Positions 32,774 through 43,876 of a DNA stretch of 64,000 bases are shown here, piece by piece (the first letter of the stretch is position 1; every line of letters starts with the position of its first letter). The translations under genes and the position numbers were made by a program. The notes under the pieces are model-generated. The model saw only the letters and a list, made by a program, of their open reading frames with translations. It ran no database searches and had not been told where the DNA came from. The stretch comes from Arthrobacter sp. 18067 (GTDB taxonomy: Bacteria; Actinomycetota; Actinomycetes; Actinomycetales; Micrococcaceae), in assembly GCF_902706295.1 (NCBI RefSeq), contig NZ_CACSJJ010000014.1:62001-126000 (forward strand), read 5' to 3'.

Positions 32774-34268
32774 CTCCCCGTTGTTTCCCGCGCCTCATTT
32801 CGCGCATCGCCTTCTTCCCCTTCTCCGTGGTCTGGAATTTGTCCAGTCTTCGCAGTGCTTCAGCGACCACGACGTCCCGGTTGGCATGCAGCCAGGCAGC
32901 GGCACCCACTTCGTCGCTGAAAAGACCATCGTCTTGCGCGTCCCGGCTCTGCTCAATAACGAACTGCCACAACCGTCCACGCGGGATATACGCCGCCGCC
33001 AGGCTGGCACCCTTGAGCAAAGTGGTGCCCACCACTGGCTCCTTGGCCAGCCGTTCTGCCTTCGCGAGCCACGTAGGCAGGTGATTGACGCCCTGGCGAG
33101 CACCGGCTCCACGGCCTTCTTTGTCGGCTTCCACCAGGCGCACCCAGTCCTTCATGGACGGTCCGCCGTTCGCTTGGTCCAGTCGTCGCATCAGCCTACG
33201 GACTGCCGAGTCACTGATGGTTCCTTGACGGCCCTCGGGTGTATGGCACATGTGCTCCCGGACGAGTGGCAGGACCTTGTCTTCGTATCGCCCAGGCGCT
33301 CCGACCCGGCGAAGAAAACTCCGCGCAGGCGCAACTCCCGTGACGTTGTGTCCGTTGGACGTGATCCTGCCGTTCGGATCGATCGTGGTGGACACAGCCT
33401 TGCCGAAATCGTGGGTGATGGCGGCCAGCACAAGGGCCGCGGTTTCGTCGGCACCCAGATTGTCGCGCCGGGCGATCCGGGCTGCTTGGTCGCCAGCCAA
33501 GCCGAGGTGGATGTGTACTTCCCCTTCCGGGTGCCACTCCGGATCCTGCGGGACACCCCGGGCGGCAGCCAACTCCGGGAAGTGGCCCTCCCAGCCGGAT
33601 GCGAACAGAGTCTCCAAAGCCTTGGAGATGAACGTCCCTTTCGACGCCAGTTTGTAGAACTCACCCCAGATCCGGGCCTTGGGCAGATCCACAAATGCCG
33701 GCGCCAGGCTGCGGCACAGCTCTGCCGTCTCCGGAACCAGTTCGAATCCGAACCGACCGCTGAACTGCATGGCCCGCAGCACTCTGAGCGGGTCATCGCC
33801 AAACGCAGCGCTGGTGTGACGAAGGATTCCAGCCTGCAGGTCAGCCTCTCCCCCAAAGGGATCCACGACCTTCCCGCTCAAGTCATCCCATCCCATGGCA
33901 TTGATGGTGAAGTCCCGCCGGGCAAAGGCCTCGGTCTCAGACGCTTGGCGAGGCAGCGAAACATCGAAGACCTGGTCATCCACTGTCGCGGAAACAATCC
34001 CGAAGTGCTGCCCCACCTCCATGACGTGTCCCGGCAACGCTGCCGACACCTGAGCCGTGGTCAACCCGTAGACCTCAATGTCGATGTCCTTCGAATCCAC
34101 CAACGCACCGCTGGCACGCGAAAGCAACGCGTCCCGGACGGAGCCCCCAACAATCAGCGGACGACCTCCGGCAGCGCGCAGGGAATCGAGAACCAGCCGT
34201 GCTTCGGGGGTGAGGTGGATGAGCTCAGGAATTGTTGCGATGGTCCTCAGGTCCTTAGGAGAGCTCAA
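32751..34268 (-). CDS. CCA-adding-type tRNA nucleotidyltransferase with HD domain
   Basis: This 505-aa protein has the class II nucleotidyltransferase head (GGSVRDALL at residues 41-49, DID metal ligands at 61-63, RRDFTINAMGWD near 118-128), the neck (DPLRVLRAMQFSGRFGFEL) and an HD motif, THDFGK, in the C-terminal half. It may add or repair tRNA CCA ends. The start is TTG, overlapping the stop of the upstream ABC gene (TTGA), with GAAGAGG just before it. Actinobacteria generally have another CCA-adding gene near the origin, so this could be a paralogue. A large antisense frame here is a shadow. Confidence 0.85.
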   Translation of the reverse strand: MSSPKDLRTIATIPELIHLTPEARLVLDSLRAAGGRPLIVGGSVRDALLSRASGALVDSKDIDIEVYGLTTAQVSAALPGHVMEVGQHFGIVSATVDDQVFDVSLPRQASETEAFARRDFTINAMGWDDLSGKVVDPFGGEADLQAGILRHTSAAFGDDPLRVLRAMQFSGRFGFELVPETAELCRSLAPAFVDLPKARIWGEFYKLASKGTFISKALETLFASGWEGHFPELAAARGVPQDPEWHPEGEVHIHLGLAGDQAARIARRDNLGADETAALVLAAITHDFGKAVSTTIDPNGRITSNGHNVTGVAPARSFLRRVGAPGRYEDKVLPLVREHMCHTPEGRQGTISDSAVRRLMRRLDQANGGPSMKDWVRLVEADKEGRGAGARQGVNHLPTWLAKAERLAKEPVVGTTLLKGASLAAAYIPRGRLWQFVIEQSRDAQDDGLFSDEVGAAAWLHANRDVVVAEALRRLDKFQTTEKGKKAMREMRRGKQRGVTATGRV

Positions 34269-36238
34269 ACCTCTTCAGCCGCCGGCGCCGCGAACTGGGC
34301 CTCGTAGAGTCGGGAGTACGCCCCTCCCGCGGCCAGCAGTTCCGAGTGGGTCCCCTGCTCCACGATCTGTCCGGCTTCCATCACCAGGATGAGGTCGGCG
34401 TCGCGGATGGTGGAGAGCCTGTGCGCGATCACAAAGCTGGTCCGGTCCGAGCGCAGGGCGTTCATGGCTTTCTGCACCAATACTTCGGTCCGGGTGTCCA
34501 CGGAGCTGGTGGCCTCGTCCAGGATCAATACCGACGGCCGGGACAGGAAGGCACGCGCAATGGTGAGCAACTGCTTCTCACCGGCCGAAACGTTGCCGCC
34601 CTCGTCATCAAGCAAGGTGTCATAGCCCTCCGGCAGCGACTTCACGAAACGGTCCACATACGTCGCCTGAGCGGCCTCCATGATGTCGGCCTCCGAAGCC
34701 AAAGGCCGACCATAGGCAATGTTGTCGCGGATCGTCCCACCGAACAGCCACGTGTCCTGCAGGACCATCCCCATCCGCGAGCGCAGTTCCTGCCGCGAGA
34801 GCGAGGCGATGTCCACGCCGTCGAGCGTTATCCGTCCTGAGTCCAAGTCGTAGAAGCGCATCATTAGGTTCACGAGGGTGGTCTTTCCCGCGCCCGTTGG
34901 CCCAACAATCGCGATGCTCTGCCCCGGTTCGGCGATCAAACTGAGGTCCGTGATCAACGGCTTGTCCGGCGAATACCGGAAGGACACGTTCTCGAACACC
35001 AGACGCCCACGCGATGGACCGGATCCAGGAACAGGAGCGGGTTCAGCTGACTCTTCCTCCTCATCCAGTAGATCGAACACCCGCTCCGCCGAGGCAACTC
35101 CGGACTGCAGCATGTTCGCCATTGACCCGAGTTGGGCCAGCGGCATGGTGAACTGCCGCGAGTACTGGATGAAGGCCTGGACGTCGCCCAGCTGCATGGA
35201 GCCGGAGGCCACCTGCAGGCCACCCACCACGGCGATCCCTACATAAACCAGGTTCCCGATGAACGTCATGGCCGGCATGATCAGCCCACTCACGAACTGC
35301 GCCCCGAAGCTGGCCTGGTACAGCTCGCCGTTCTTCGCCCGGAACTTCTCCTGGACCTCGTTCTGCCGTCCGAACACCTTCACCAGCGCGTGCCCGGTGT
35401 AGGTTTCCTCGATCTGGCCGTTGAGTTCGCCGGTGTTCTTCCACTGCGCCACGAACAGTTTCTGCGAGCGTTTGGCGATGAACAGGGTGGTCCCCAGGGT
35501 CAGCGGAATGGTCACCAATGCGATCAGCGCCAGCAGGGGCGAGAGCAGGAACATCATCACCAGCACACCCACCACGGTCAGAAGGGAAGACACCACCTGG
35601 CTGATGGATTGCTGGAGGCTTTGGGAGATGTTGTCTACATCGTTGGTCACCCGGCTCAGCAGCTCACCGCGCTGGATGGAGTCGAAATAGCGCAGGGGCA
35701 GCCGGTGGATTTTTGCTTCAATCCGCTCGCGGAGGCGGTAGACGGTCCTCTGCACGACGCCGTTGAGCACGTACGCCTGCATCCAACCGAACGCTGAGGC
35801 CAGGACATAAAGCGCCAGCGCCCAGAGCAGCACCGAGGCCAACGCAGCAAAGTCGATTCCGACGCCGGGCGTCAGGGTCATGGCGCCCAGCATGTCCGCC
35901 TTGCTGTCATCACCGGAGGCGCGCAGCCCTGCGATGACGTCGGCTTTGGAAACACCCGCGGGCAACTGTTTGGAGACGACGCCGGCGAAGATCAGGTTGG
36001 TGCCTTCGCCGAGCAATCTCGGCCCGATCACGGACAGGGCGACGCTGACCACGGCAAACACCAGCACCAGGATCAGCCAGAACCGCTCCGGACGAAGCGT
36101 TCCCAGCAAGCGCCGGGCCGAGGGACCAAAGTTGGACGCCTTCTCCGCCGGAATGTTCATGCCGGCGAACGGTCCGCCGCGGCCTGGCCCCATCGCTGGC
36201 CGCTGGGGACCGCGCGGGCCGGCTGATACGGCGCTCAT
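34265..36238 (-). CDS. ABC exporter half-transporter (second subunit)
   Basis: This 657-aa protein has an N-terminal six-TM exporter domain with an extended Pro/Gly-rich N-terminus, then an ATPase with Walker A GPTGAGKT, signature VSAGEKQLLTIARAFLS and Walker B SVLILDEATSS. The Q-loop and D-loop are present. It is encoded with the 577-aa partner directly upstream (4-bp overlap), the usual layout of heterodimeric multidrug exporters such as MdlAB or LmrCD. The signature VSAGE instead of LSGGQ is common in one half of such pairs. Confidence 0.9.
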   Translation of the reverse strand: MSAVSAGPRGPQRPAMGPGRGGPFAGMNIPAEKASNFGPSARRLLGTLRPERFWLILVLVFAVVSVALSVIGPRLLGEGTNLIFAGVVSKQLPAGVSKADVIAGLRASGDDSKADMLGAMTLTPGVGIDFAALASVLLWALALYVLASAFGWMQAYVLNGVVQRTVYRLRERIEAKIHRLPLRYFDSIQRGELLSRVTNDVDNISQSLQQSISQVVSSLLTVVGVLVMMFLLSPLLALIALVTIPLTLGTTLFIAKRSQKLFVAQWKNTGELNGQIEETYTGHALVKVFGRQNEVQEKFRAKNGELYQASFGAQFVSGLIMPAMTFIGNLVYVGIAVVGGLQVASGSMQLGDVQAFIQYSRQFTMPLAQLGSMANMLQSGVASAERVFDLLDEEEESAEPAPVPGSGPSRGRLVFENVSFRYSPDKPLITDLSLIAEPGQSIAIVGPTGAGKTTLVNLMMRFYDLDSGRITLDGVDIASLSRQELRSRMGMVLQDTWLFGGTIRDNIAYGRPLASEADIMEAAQATYVDRFVKSLPEGYDTLLDDEGGNVSAGEKQLLTIARAFLSRPSVLILDEATSSVDTRTEVLVQKAMNALRSDRTSFVIAHRLSTIRDADLILVMEAGQIVEQGTHSELLAAGGAYSRLYEAQFAAPAAEEV

Positions 36239-37968
36239 GCGGCCTCCTCCGCAGCGAGCTGGGAGGACACGATTTCCCTGTACGTCCCGGACGTCTCCAA
36301 CAACTCCTCGTGCGTTCCGCGGCCAACGATTCTGCCGTCGTCGAGCACTAAGATCTGGTCCGCATCGGCGATGCTTGAGACCCGCTGGGCGACGATGACC
36401 AGCGTGGCTCCGTTGGTATGGCGTTTGAGGGCTTGCCGGAGCCTGGCGTCGGTGGCGGTGTCCAAGGAGGAGAAGGAGTCGTCAAAGATGTAGAGCTCCG
36501 GCTGCTTCACCAGCGCCCGGGCAATGGCGAGCCTCTGCCGCTGACCGCCCGAAACGTTGGTGCCGCCCTGCGAGATCGCCGCGTCCAGACCGCCCTCCAT
36601 TTCCTCAACAAAATCCCGGGCCTGCGCCACGGAAAGTGCCTGCCACAACTCGTCGTCGGTGGCGTCGGGCTTGCCGTACTGGAGGTTGCTGCGGACTGTC
36701 CCGGAGAACAGGTAGGGCCGCTGCGGCACCAGGCCGATGTGCCCCCAGAGCAGGTCCGGGTGCAGCTCACGAACGTCCACTCCGTCCATTCGAACGGACC
36801 CGGACGTAGCATCGAACAGCCGTGGCATGAGGTTCACCAACGTGGTTTTACCGGCGCCCGTGCTGCCGATGATTGCCGTGGTCTGGCCCGCGTGGGCCGT
36901 GAAAGCAACCCCGCTCAACACCGGCTGTTCGGCACCCGGGTAGGCGAATCCGACGTCGCGCATTTCCAACTCGCCGCGGCGGAGGCCGCCGGTAACAGGG
37001 TTCGACGGCGGCTGGACACTTGATTCGGTCTCCAGCACCTCGCCGATGCGGTCGGCAGACACGGACGCGCGCGGGATCATTACGGCCATAAACGTCGCCA
37101 TCATGACCGACATGAGGATTTGCATGAGGTAGCTGAGGAACGCGATGAGGGTTCCCACCTGCATGGAGCCGTCCTCGATCCGGAACGAACCGAACCAGAT
37201 CACCGCCACGCTCGAAACGTTCATCACCAACATGACCACAGGGAACATGAGCGCCATCAAACGTCCGGCCCGCAGCGCAACGTCCGTGACGTCGTCGTTC
37301 GCTTTCGCGAACCGGGAGGCCTCCATGTCCTCCCGGACGAAGGCACGCACCACGCGGATACCGGTGAGCTGCTCGCGCAGGACGCGGTTCACGGCGTCGA
37401 TGCGGACCTGCATCTTGCGGAACAGCGGCACCATCCGCGTCACGATCAGCCCCACGGCAACCAGAAGCACCGGCACGCAGACCGCGATCAGCCACGACAA
37501 TTGCGCGTCCTGCCGCACGGCCATGATCACACCGCCGATGCTCAGCATGGGAGCAGCCACCATGAGTGTGCATGACATGAGCACCAGTTGCTGCACCTGC
37601 TGGACGTCGTTGGTGGAGCGCGTAATCAGCGACGGCGCCCCAAACCGGGTGACCTCTTGTTCCGAGAACTCCCCCACCCTGCTGAAGATCGCGTCGCGGA
37701 GATCCCTGCCCATCCCCATGGCCGCCTTCGCGCCAAAATACACCGCAACCACGGCACACGCGATCTGCAGGAGGGTGATCAACAGCATGAGGCCGCCCAT
37801 GCGCAGGATGTAGTCCGTGTCCCCGGTGGCCACGCCGTGATCGATGATGTCGGCGTTGAGCGTGGGCAGGTACAGCGACGCGATGGATTGCGCCAGCTGG
37901 AAGACGACGACGGCGATCAACAGCCGCTGATGCGGCCGCAGGAAACGAACAAGTACCTTCCACAGCAT
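36235..37968 (-). CDS. ABC exporter half-transporter (first subunit)
   Basis: This 577-aa protein has a six-TM domain beginning FLRPHQRLLIAVVVFQLAQSIASLYLPTLNADIIDHG, Walker A GSTGAGKT, signature VSGGQRQRLAIARAL and a Walker B region of ELYIFDDSFSSLD. The Walker B ends in D instead of the usual catalytic E, a degenerate site typical of one subunit of a heterodimeric exporter. Substrate unknown; likely drug or lipid export. Confidence 0.9.
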   Translation of the reverse strand: MLWKVLVRFLRPHQRLLIAVVVFQLAQSIASLYLPTLNADIIDHGVATGDTDYILRMGGLMLLITLLQIACAVVAVYFGAKAAMGMGRDLRDAIFSRVGEFSEQEVTRFGAPSLITRSTNDVQQVQQLVLMSCTLMVAAPMLSIGGVIMAVRQDAQLSWLIAVCVPVLLVAVGLIVTRMVPLFRKMQVRIDAVNRVLREQLTGIRVVRAFVREDMEASRFAKANDDVTDVALRAGRLMALMFPVVMLVMNVSSVAVIWFGSFRIEDGSMQVGTLIAFLSYLMQILMSVMMATFMAVMIPRASVSADRIGEVLETESSVQPPSNPVTGGLRRGELEMRDVGFAYPGAEQPVLSGVAFTAHAGQTTAIIGSTGAGKTTLVNLMPRLFDATSGSVRMDGVDVRELHPDLLWGHIGLVPQRPYLFSGTVRSNLQYGKPDATDDELWQALSVAQARDFVEEMEGGLDAAISQGGTNVSGGQRQRLAIARALVKQPELYIFDDSFSSLDTATDARLRQALKRHTNGATLVIVAQRVSSIADADQILVLDDGRIVGRGTHEELLETSGTYREIVSSQLAAEEAA

Positions 37969-38060
37969 GCGGACTCCGAGCCAAAGCGTTGTGAACCGAA
38001 GGCCAGTTTACGTCTGGTTGCTGCGGGCAACTAGAGGGAGATGAGGGGTATTGCCAGTGA

Positions 38061-40038
<1,978 letters not shown>

Positions 40039-40054
40039 CCGCTCCACACTGATG

Positions 40055-40086
40055 GGCCCGACGCACGGTTGTTACGGCGTCGGGCC
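40055..40086. terminator. Hairpin between convergent hydrolase and CYTH-CHAD genes
   Basis: 10-bp arms, GGCCCGACGC (40055-40064) and its complement (40077-40086), 12-base loop, inside the 50-bp convergent gap. Confidence 0.65.
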
Positions 40087-40088
40087 TG

Positions 40089-41615
40089 TCACTTCTTGAG
40101 CCGCAGCTTCCGCGCCTTTCCGCCGTTCTGCAAGTAGTCCTGCTCCGTAGCATCGGCGGCATTGCGTTCCATGGCGTGCAGCAGTCCGAAGGTGAAGGCA
40201 CTGTTGCCAACATCCGACGCCGTGCCCAGCCTCAGCAGTTCAGCACGGGCCATCACACTGTCCTGGTGCTCGCCCAGGATCGACTGGACCTTGTGGGCAG
40301 CCTCCCCCAACCGGGCGGCCCTCTTTCCATGAACACTCTGCGCGGCCTCGGCAGCAAAGCGCAGCTTCTTGGCGGCTTTGCGGACTTCGTGAAACGCCGA
40401 GTCGCGTTGGGGCCCGACGGCGGCACGTACCGCTGCGTCGTGGCGTTCGCCCAGCCGTTTGGCCGCTTTGTTGACGAGCTTCGCCGTGGTCTTCGTGGCC
40501 TTCTTAGTTGCCTTGCGTGTCAACGGCGGGGCGTCGAGGAGGTCTTCCAACTCGTCCAGCAGCCGGAAATAGCGGGGGCTGTTCAACCGCTTCCTGACGG
40601 CCGACATAGCCGTGTCCGCCCTGACTGCCATGCGCTGATCGAGTTCATCGTGCAGTGGGCCGAGGACCAGCTTTCCGGGCAGTTCATCAAGATCGTTCCT
40701 GAGGCGTTCGTGCAGGACTTCGGTGTCCCGGGACCGGCCCAGGGTCTTGGCCAACGATTTCAAGCCCGTCTGGAGGTTCGCGGCTGCCACCGCGTCGAAA
40801 AGCTTGCGGTACGTGTGCAGCACGGACCTGATGCGGCGGATTATTGACCGCATCTGATGAACCGAGTCGTCCCGGCCCAACCTCACATGGGCGTCCTGAA
40901 GGAGTAGCTCGGCCACTTGTGTTGCGAGGTAATCGAGGACAGGGACAACTGCTGCGCTCTTGCCGCCCGGCATTTCCCGGCCGGATGCGTTGGCCGCGGG
41001 CCACGATTCACCCAACGCAGTGGCAAGCTTGGACGTTCGCTCACTGGGCTTGGCTCCCGCGTCTGAGAGCTTTCCGGCCAAGGTCTCCAGCACGGCGTCG
41101 TCCACGTTTCCGTCGTGGGCGGCCAGTTCGACTTCCCACTCACGCCACGCCAGCTCCCGGGGTTCACCGATCGCAACGTGCGCACGGACGTGGTCGTCCA
41201 CGAATTCGGCTACTCGTTCGCCAGCGCTGCCATACAGAGCATAACTTGTTCGCTCGGTACTGAGAGTGGCGATAGCCGCCACCGCATGCCCGCGGGTGTA
41301 GGCGAGCACGCGGTCCATGATTTCCACAGGGACAGTCTCGGCACTGCCCAAGGGTGCATGGATCTCGGTCCGTTTCCCGGGGGTGAGGGGTAATTTGAGG
41401 TGCCAGCCGGCATCCAGGCCGCCAGTCCTGCGTCGGAGCGTAATTCCGCGGGCAGCGAGGGACAAGTGGCGCGTATCAAAATAGATGGCTTCCAGGCTGT
41501 GACTTGCGGGGTCGCCAACCTTTCCGATGCCGCTGATCTTCTCCAGTGCTGGCAACGGAGTGGACTCCTCGGCGTCGAATTTCCGCTCGGCTTCCACGTT
41601 GCTGGACGTTGCCAT
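40089..41615 (-). CDS. CYTH-CHAD domain protein
   Basis: This 508-aa protein has an N-terminal CYTH (triphosphate tunnel) domain with the ExExK signature (EAERK, residues 8-12) and a C-terminal CHAD helical domain with conserved His (VHQMRSIIRRIRSVLHTYRKLF, FHEVRKAAKKLRFAAEA). CHAD domains bind polyphosphate; CYTH domains cleave triphosphates. The protein probably handles inorganic polyphosphate. The neighbouring SRPBCC and small stress-type genes on the same strand may belong to a shared stress region. Confidence 0.9.
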   Translation of the reverse strand: MATSSNVEAERKFDAEESTPLPALEKISGIGKVGDPASHSLEAIYFDTRHLSLAARGITLRRRTGGLDAGWHLKLPLTPGKRTEIHAPLGSAETVPVEIMDRVLAYTRGHAVAAIATLSTERTSYALYGSAGERVAEFVDDHVRAHVAIGEPRELAWREWEVELAAHDGNVDDAVLETLAGKLSDAGAKPSERTSKLATALGESWPAANASGREMPGGKSAAVVPVLDYLATQVAELLLQDAHVRLGRDDSVHQMRSIIRRIRSVLHTYRKLFDAVAAANLQTGLKSLAKTLGRSRDTEVLHERLRNDLDELPGKLVLGPLHDELDQRMAVRADTAMSAVRKRLNSPRYFRLLDELEDLLDAPPLTRKATKKATKTTAKLVNKAAKRLGERHDAAVRAAVGPQRDSAFHEVRKAAKKLRFAAEAAQSVHGKRAARLGEAAHKVQSILGEHQDSVMARAELLRLGTASDVGNSAFTFGLLHAMERNAADATEQDYLQNGGKARKLRLKK

Positions 41616-41645
41616 GGCTGTCAGGACTCCCTTCCGGGTAAGGCG

Positions 41646-41675
41646 GAGGGCCGGCCCGTGATGTGGCCGGCCCTC
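41646..41675 (-). terminator. Hairpin after the SRPBCC gene
   Basis: 11-bp arms (GAGGGCCGGCC at 41646-41656 and complement at 41665-41675) with an 8-base loop, in the gap downstream of the minus-strand SRPBCC gene and before CYTH-CHAD. Confidence 0.6.
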
Positions 41676-41750
41676 GTCGGACCTATCTCGTGGTGCTATG
41701 TCCAGTTTGAGTCAGGACGAAGCGCTGCGCTAGATGTCGATGGAGTCAAG

Positions 41751-42254
41751 CTAGATATCGACGGAGCGGGGACGGGTGGACTCTCCGGTGTCATCAACGT
41801 CGCCTCCGGACACAGTGCCGCGCCAAGCGCCGGATTCATGCCCCTGCGCTTCGATGAATTTCTTGAATTTGTCCAGATCGGCACCTACCCGCATGCTGTC
41901 CACGCCAAGGGCTGATCCGGCCTTCTCCGCCAGGCCTTCCGGCTCCCAGACGATCTCCACGTCAACCCGTGTGCGGGTTGGCTGGAGGGGTTCGAAACGG
42001 ACGGTGCCACCGTTGCGAGGGCCGTCAACGCTTGCCCAACTCACCAGCGTGTCCGGAACCTGCTCGATGATCTGGGCGTTGTATTCGCGCTTCACACCGC
42101 CCACATTGGTGGAGAAGTGGAGGGCCGTCTCATCGATCTGTTCCACTGCCTCCACCCCGTTCATAAACTCGGGAAAGGCCTCGAATTGCGTCCATTGGTT
42201 GTAGGCGACAGATACGGGTACATCTACTTCGATTGATTTGTTGACCGTAGCCAT
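41751..42254 (-). CDS. SRPBCC protein, paralogue of the 10900 gene
   Basis: This 167-aa SRPBCC (cyclase/dehydrase) protein begins MATVNKSIEVDVPVSVAYNQW, closely like the protein at 10900-11550 but with a shorter tail. GAAGGAGCG lies 8 bp upstream of the ATG. It lies among small acidic and membrane proteins of unknown function that in actinobacteria often respond to osmotic or cell-envelope stress. No enzymatic residues can be assigned. Confidence 0.8.
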   Translation of the reverse strand: MATVNKSIEVDVPVSVAYNQWTQFEAFPEFMNGVEAVEQIDETALHFSTNVGGVKREYNAQIIEQVPDTLVSWASVDGPRNGGTVRFEPLQPTRTRVDVEIVWEPEGLAEKAGSALGVDSMRVGADLDKFKKFIEAQGHESGAWRGTVSGGDVDDTGESTRPRSVDI

Positions 42255-42305
42255 GATTTCGCTCCTTCGATCGTGTCTCGGGTGCTCATGCAGTACTGCG
42301 GGGCG

Positions 42306-42359
42306 GCGCGCCAGCCAGCTGGCTGCTTAACCAGTGGCGCGCCAGTCTTAGCGCGCCAG
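42306..42359. repeat. Three GCGCGCCAG repeats
   Basis: GCGCGCCAG occurs three times (near 42306, 42337 and 42351) in the 114-bp gap between the acidic protein and SRPBCC genes, together with the palindrome AGCCAGCTGGCT. It may form hairpins that end transcription of the acidic-protein gene. Confidence 0.5.
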
Positions 42360-42368
42360 CCAAAGCTC

Positions 42369-42746
42369 TTAGCCGGCGTCGAAACTTTCTTCGTCATCGT
42401 CGTTGGGTGACTCTTCCTGGGGAAGGTCGTTTCCACTGCCGTCCGGCAGCGAGTCGTCATTGCCGTCGGGCTGCAAGGATTGCTCGGCGTGCGACTGCTC
42501 GTCTATCCCGCCGAATCGGCCGGCCCCGGGCTCGCCAGCGCTGTCTGAGTTTTCCGGATCCAGATGGCTGAGGTTGGGAGCGCCCGTGGAGTACGTCTCG
42601 CCGTCGGAGCTGTCCTGGCTCAAACCGGCTTCGGTGAGGTCCTCCTCCACACGGGGCTGCGCCTGTCCTCCGCCTGCTTCCTGCTCGGCCGTAGGAGTGC
42701 CGTAGCCTCCTACTTCCTCTTCCGGTGCGGCATTTTGCTTGTCCAT
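42369..42746 (-). CDS. Acidic, disordered hypothetical protein
   Basis: This 125-aa protein is dominated by Asp, Glu, Gly, Ser, Pro and Gln, with no predicted helix core or membrane segment (for example EEDLTEAGLSQDSSDGETY and NDDDEESFDAG). The start at ATG 42746 follows GGAAAGGACAGG. Proteins of this kind are frequent in Arthrobacter-like genomes beside SRPBCC and other stress genes. Function unknown. Confidence 0.65.
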   Translation of the reverse strand: MDKQNAAPEEEVGGYGTPTAEQEAGGGQAQPRVEEDLTEAGLSQDSSDGETYSTGAPNLSHLDPENSDSAGEPGAGRFGGIDEQSHAEQSLQPDGNDDSLPDGSGNDLPQEESPNDDDEESFDAG

Positions 42747-42839
42747 GCGACCTGTCCTTTCCTCAGCGGTGAACGTGTTTATGGATCTCTTCGAACCTAT
42801 AAGTGCAGCTGGCGGCGTGTCCATGCTTCAACGAAATTA

Positions 42840-42852
42840 ATCAGTAATCTTA
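42840..42852 (-). promoter_or_regulatory. TAAGATTACTGAT motif upstream of acidic protein
   Basis: On the minus strand, 94 bp before the start codon at 42746, inside an A/T-rich stretch. Similar to motifs at 10860 and 43141. Confidence 0.3.
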
Positions 42853-42896
42853 GCAATATTTGGATAAACGAGATAAGGTGCAGCCTCGCGCCCAAG

Positions 42897-43100
42897 TCAT
42901 GACGGCTGTGGAATTTCACAGCCACCTTGGGGATCGAGCCCCGTGTAATTCAAGGGGCCCGCAACGATATTCAAGGCGATTGTCGCGAACTGCGAGCATT
43001 GCGCCGGCGGGGTGCCAAAGTAACCCCGCTGACCAGCCGCCACGGCTCCAATGACGAGCCACGCGACCACAAGCAACCCAATGATTGAACCAACGCGCAT
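42897..43100 (-). CDS. Small exported or membrane protein (67 aa)
   Basis: One N-terminal hydrophobic segment (VGSIIGLLVVAWLVIGAVAAGQRGYF) followed by a short extracellular part with two Cys (PAQCSQF and GGCEIP) and NIVAGPLNYTG. It looks like a small membrane-anchored protein with a possible disulfide. Start ATG 43100 has GGGGTAG upstream; GTG 43103 is adjacent. Similar small proteins are common in this group. Function unknown. Confidence 0.65.
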   Translation of the reverse strand: MRVGSIIGLLVVAWLVIGAVAAGQRGYFGTPPAQCSQFATIALNIVAGPLNYTGLDPQGGCEIPQPS

Positions 43101-43140
43101 CACTACCCCAATCGCTGAACCGACAACCCCCAGCTATTAG

Positions 43141-43153
43141 TAAGCATACTGAC
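43141..43153 (+). promoter_or_regulatory. TAAGCATACTGAC motif
   Basis: Located 41 bp from the 42897-43100 gene start, oriented away from it. The opposite strand reads GTCAGTATGCTTA and runs into TACTAATA, a possible -10 region for that gene. Confidence 0.3.
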
Positions 43154-43225
43154 AAAAGCTCCAGCAAACAAAGAAGTGTGGCCGCGGACCGGGTTGCTTC
43201 CCGTCCGCGACCACACTTTGCCCGA

Positions 43226-43489
43226 TCAATCCGTGGGACTGGTTTCGGTTGTCAGACCACGGCCGTCCGCAGTCTTTTCGTCCTTTTCTTCCGCCGGCCC
43301 AGGCGGGTTGGCTGACTCGCTGGGTCCAGCATCGACGGCGTCGTCCGGACTTTCCGACGAAGCATCACCTACAGAAACCTGGCCGCCCGACTGAGCAACT
43401 GCCGGGTCCCGTGGAATGGGATGTCCCGGGGTCGTGGTTCCGTCGCGAACCTGGTCAAAACCGGCAACTTCACTTGGATCAGTTGTCAT
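43226..43489 (-). CDS. Acidic low-complexity hypothetical protein (87 aa)
   Basis: Rich in Asp, Glu, Pro, Thr and Ser, with segments such as TTTPGHPIPRDPAVAQSGGQ and SSESPDDAVDAGPSES; no domain recognised. The ATG overlaps the stop of a 52-aa hydrophobic protein gene (ATGA), which suggests the two are translated together. Resembles other disordered stress-associated proteins of actinobacteria. Confidence 0.55.
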   Translation of the reverse strand: MTTDPSEVAGFDQVRDGTTTPGHPIPRDPAVAQSGGQVSVGDASSESPDDAVDAGPSESANPPGPAEEKDEKTADGRGLTTETSPTD

Positions 43490-43644
43490 ACGCGAGACCG
43501 CCCGCGGCCCAGAACCCAGCCCAGCACGGCCAGCACAAGCAGGATGATTCCTACCCAAAGCAAGAAGCTGAGCGCCTGGTTGAGACCGCCGACCAGAAGC
43601 AAGATGATCGCGATAACACCCGCGATTATTAAGAGTGTGTTCAT
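43486..43644 (-). CDS. 52-aa hydrophobic membrane protein
   Basis: Translated by hand from the minus strand: a short N-terminus (MNTLLIIAG), two hydrophobic segments (IAIILLLVGGLN and FLLWVGIILLVLAVLGWVLG) and a basic end (RGRSRV). It resembles the small two-segment hydrophobic proteins common in actinobacteria (DUF6131-like). The stop overlaps the next ATG by one base pattern ATGA, supporting it as real. No clear ribosome site is seen upstream. Confidence 0.65.
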   Translation of the reverse strand: MNTLLIIAGVIAIILLLVGGLNQALSFLLWVGIILLVLAVLGWVLGRGRSRV

Positions 43645-43876
43645 TGAGCTACGCATCCCTTCAATAACTGTTGTCTATTCAGGAAGGCGTCCGCTGGTAC
43701 TCCACTAATGGAGCGCCACCCATGCCAACGGGCACCGATCGGAGAATTACGTCTCCATATCGCTTAAGTACCCACCCGGAAAAAGGCTCAAACGGAACCA
43801 TTGCCCGGGCGGAGCACGTTCACAGCCTCATGATAAGCACCCTTTGGGTCGCGGCAAAGTATTTTGGTCAGGAAAC

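Noticed and set aside
32736..34307. Plus-strand 523-codon open frame
   Set aside because: It is antisense to the nucleotidyltransferase gene, which has clear catalytic motifs; the plus frame has none.
42224..42460. Minus-strand 78-codon frame
   Set aside because: Overlaps the starts and ends of two better supported genes and has no recognisable protein pattern.
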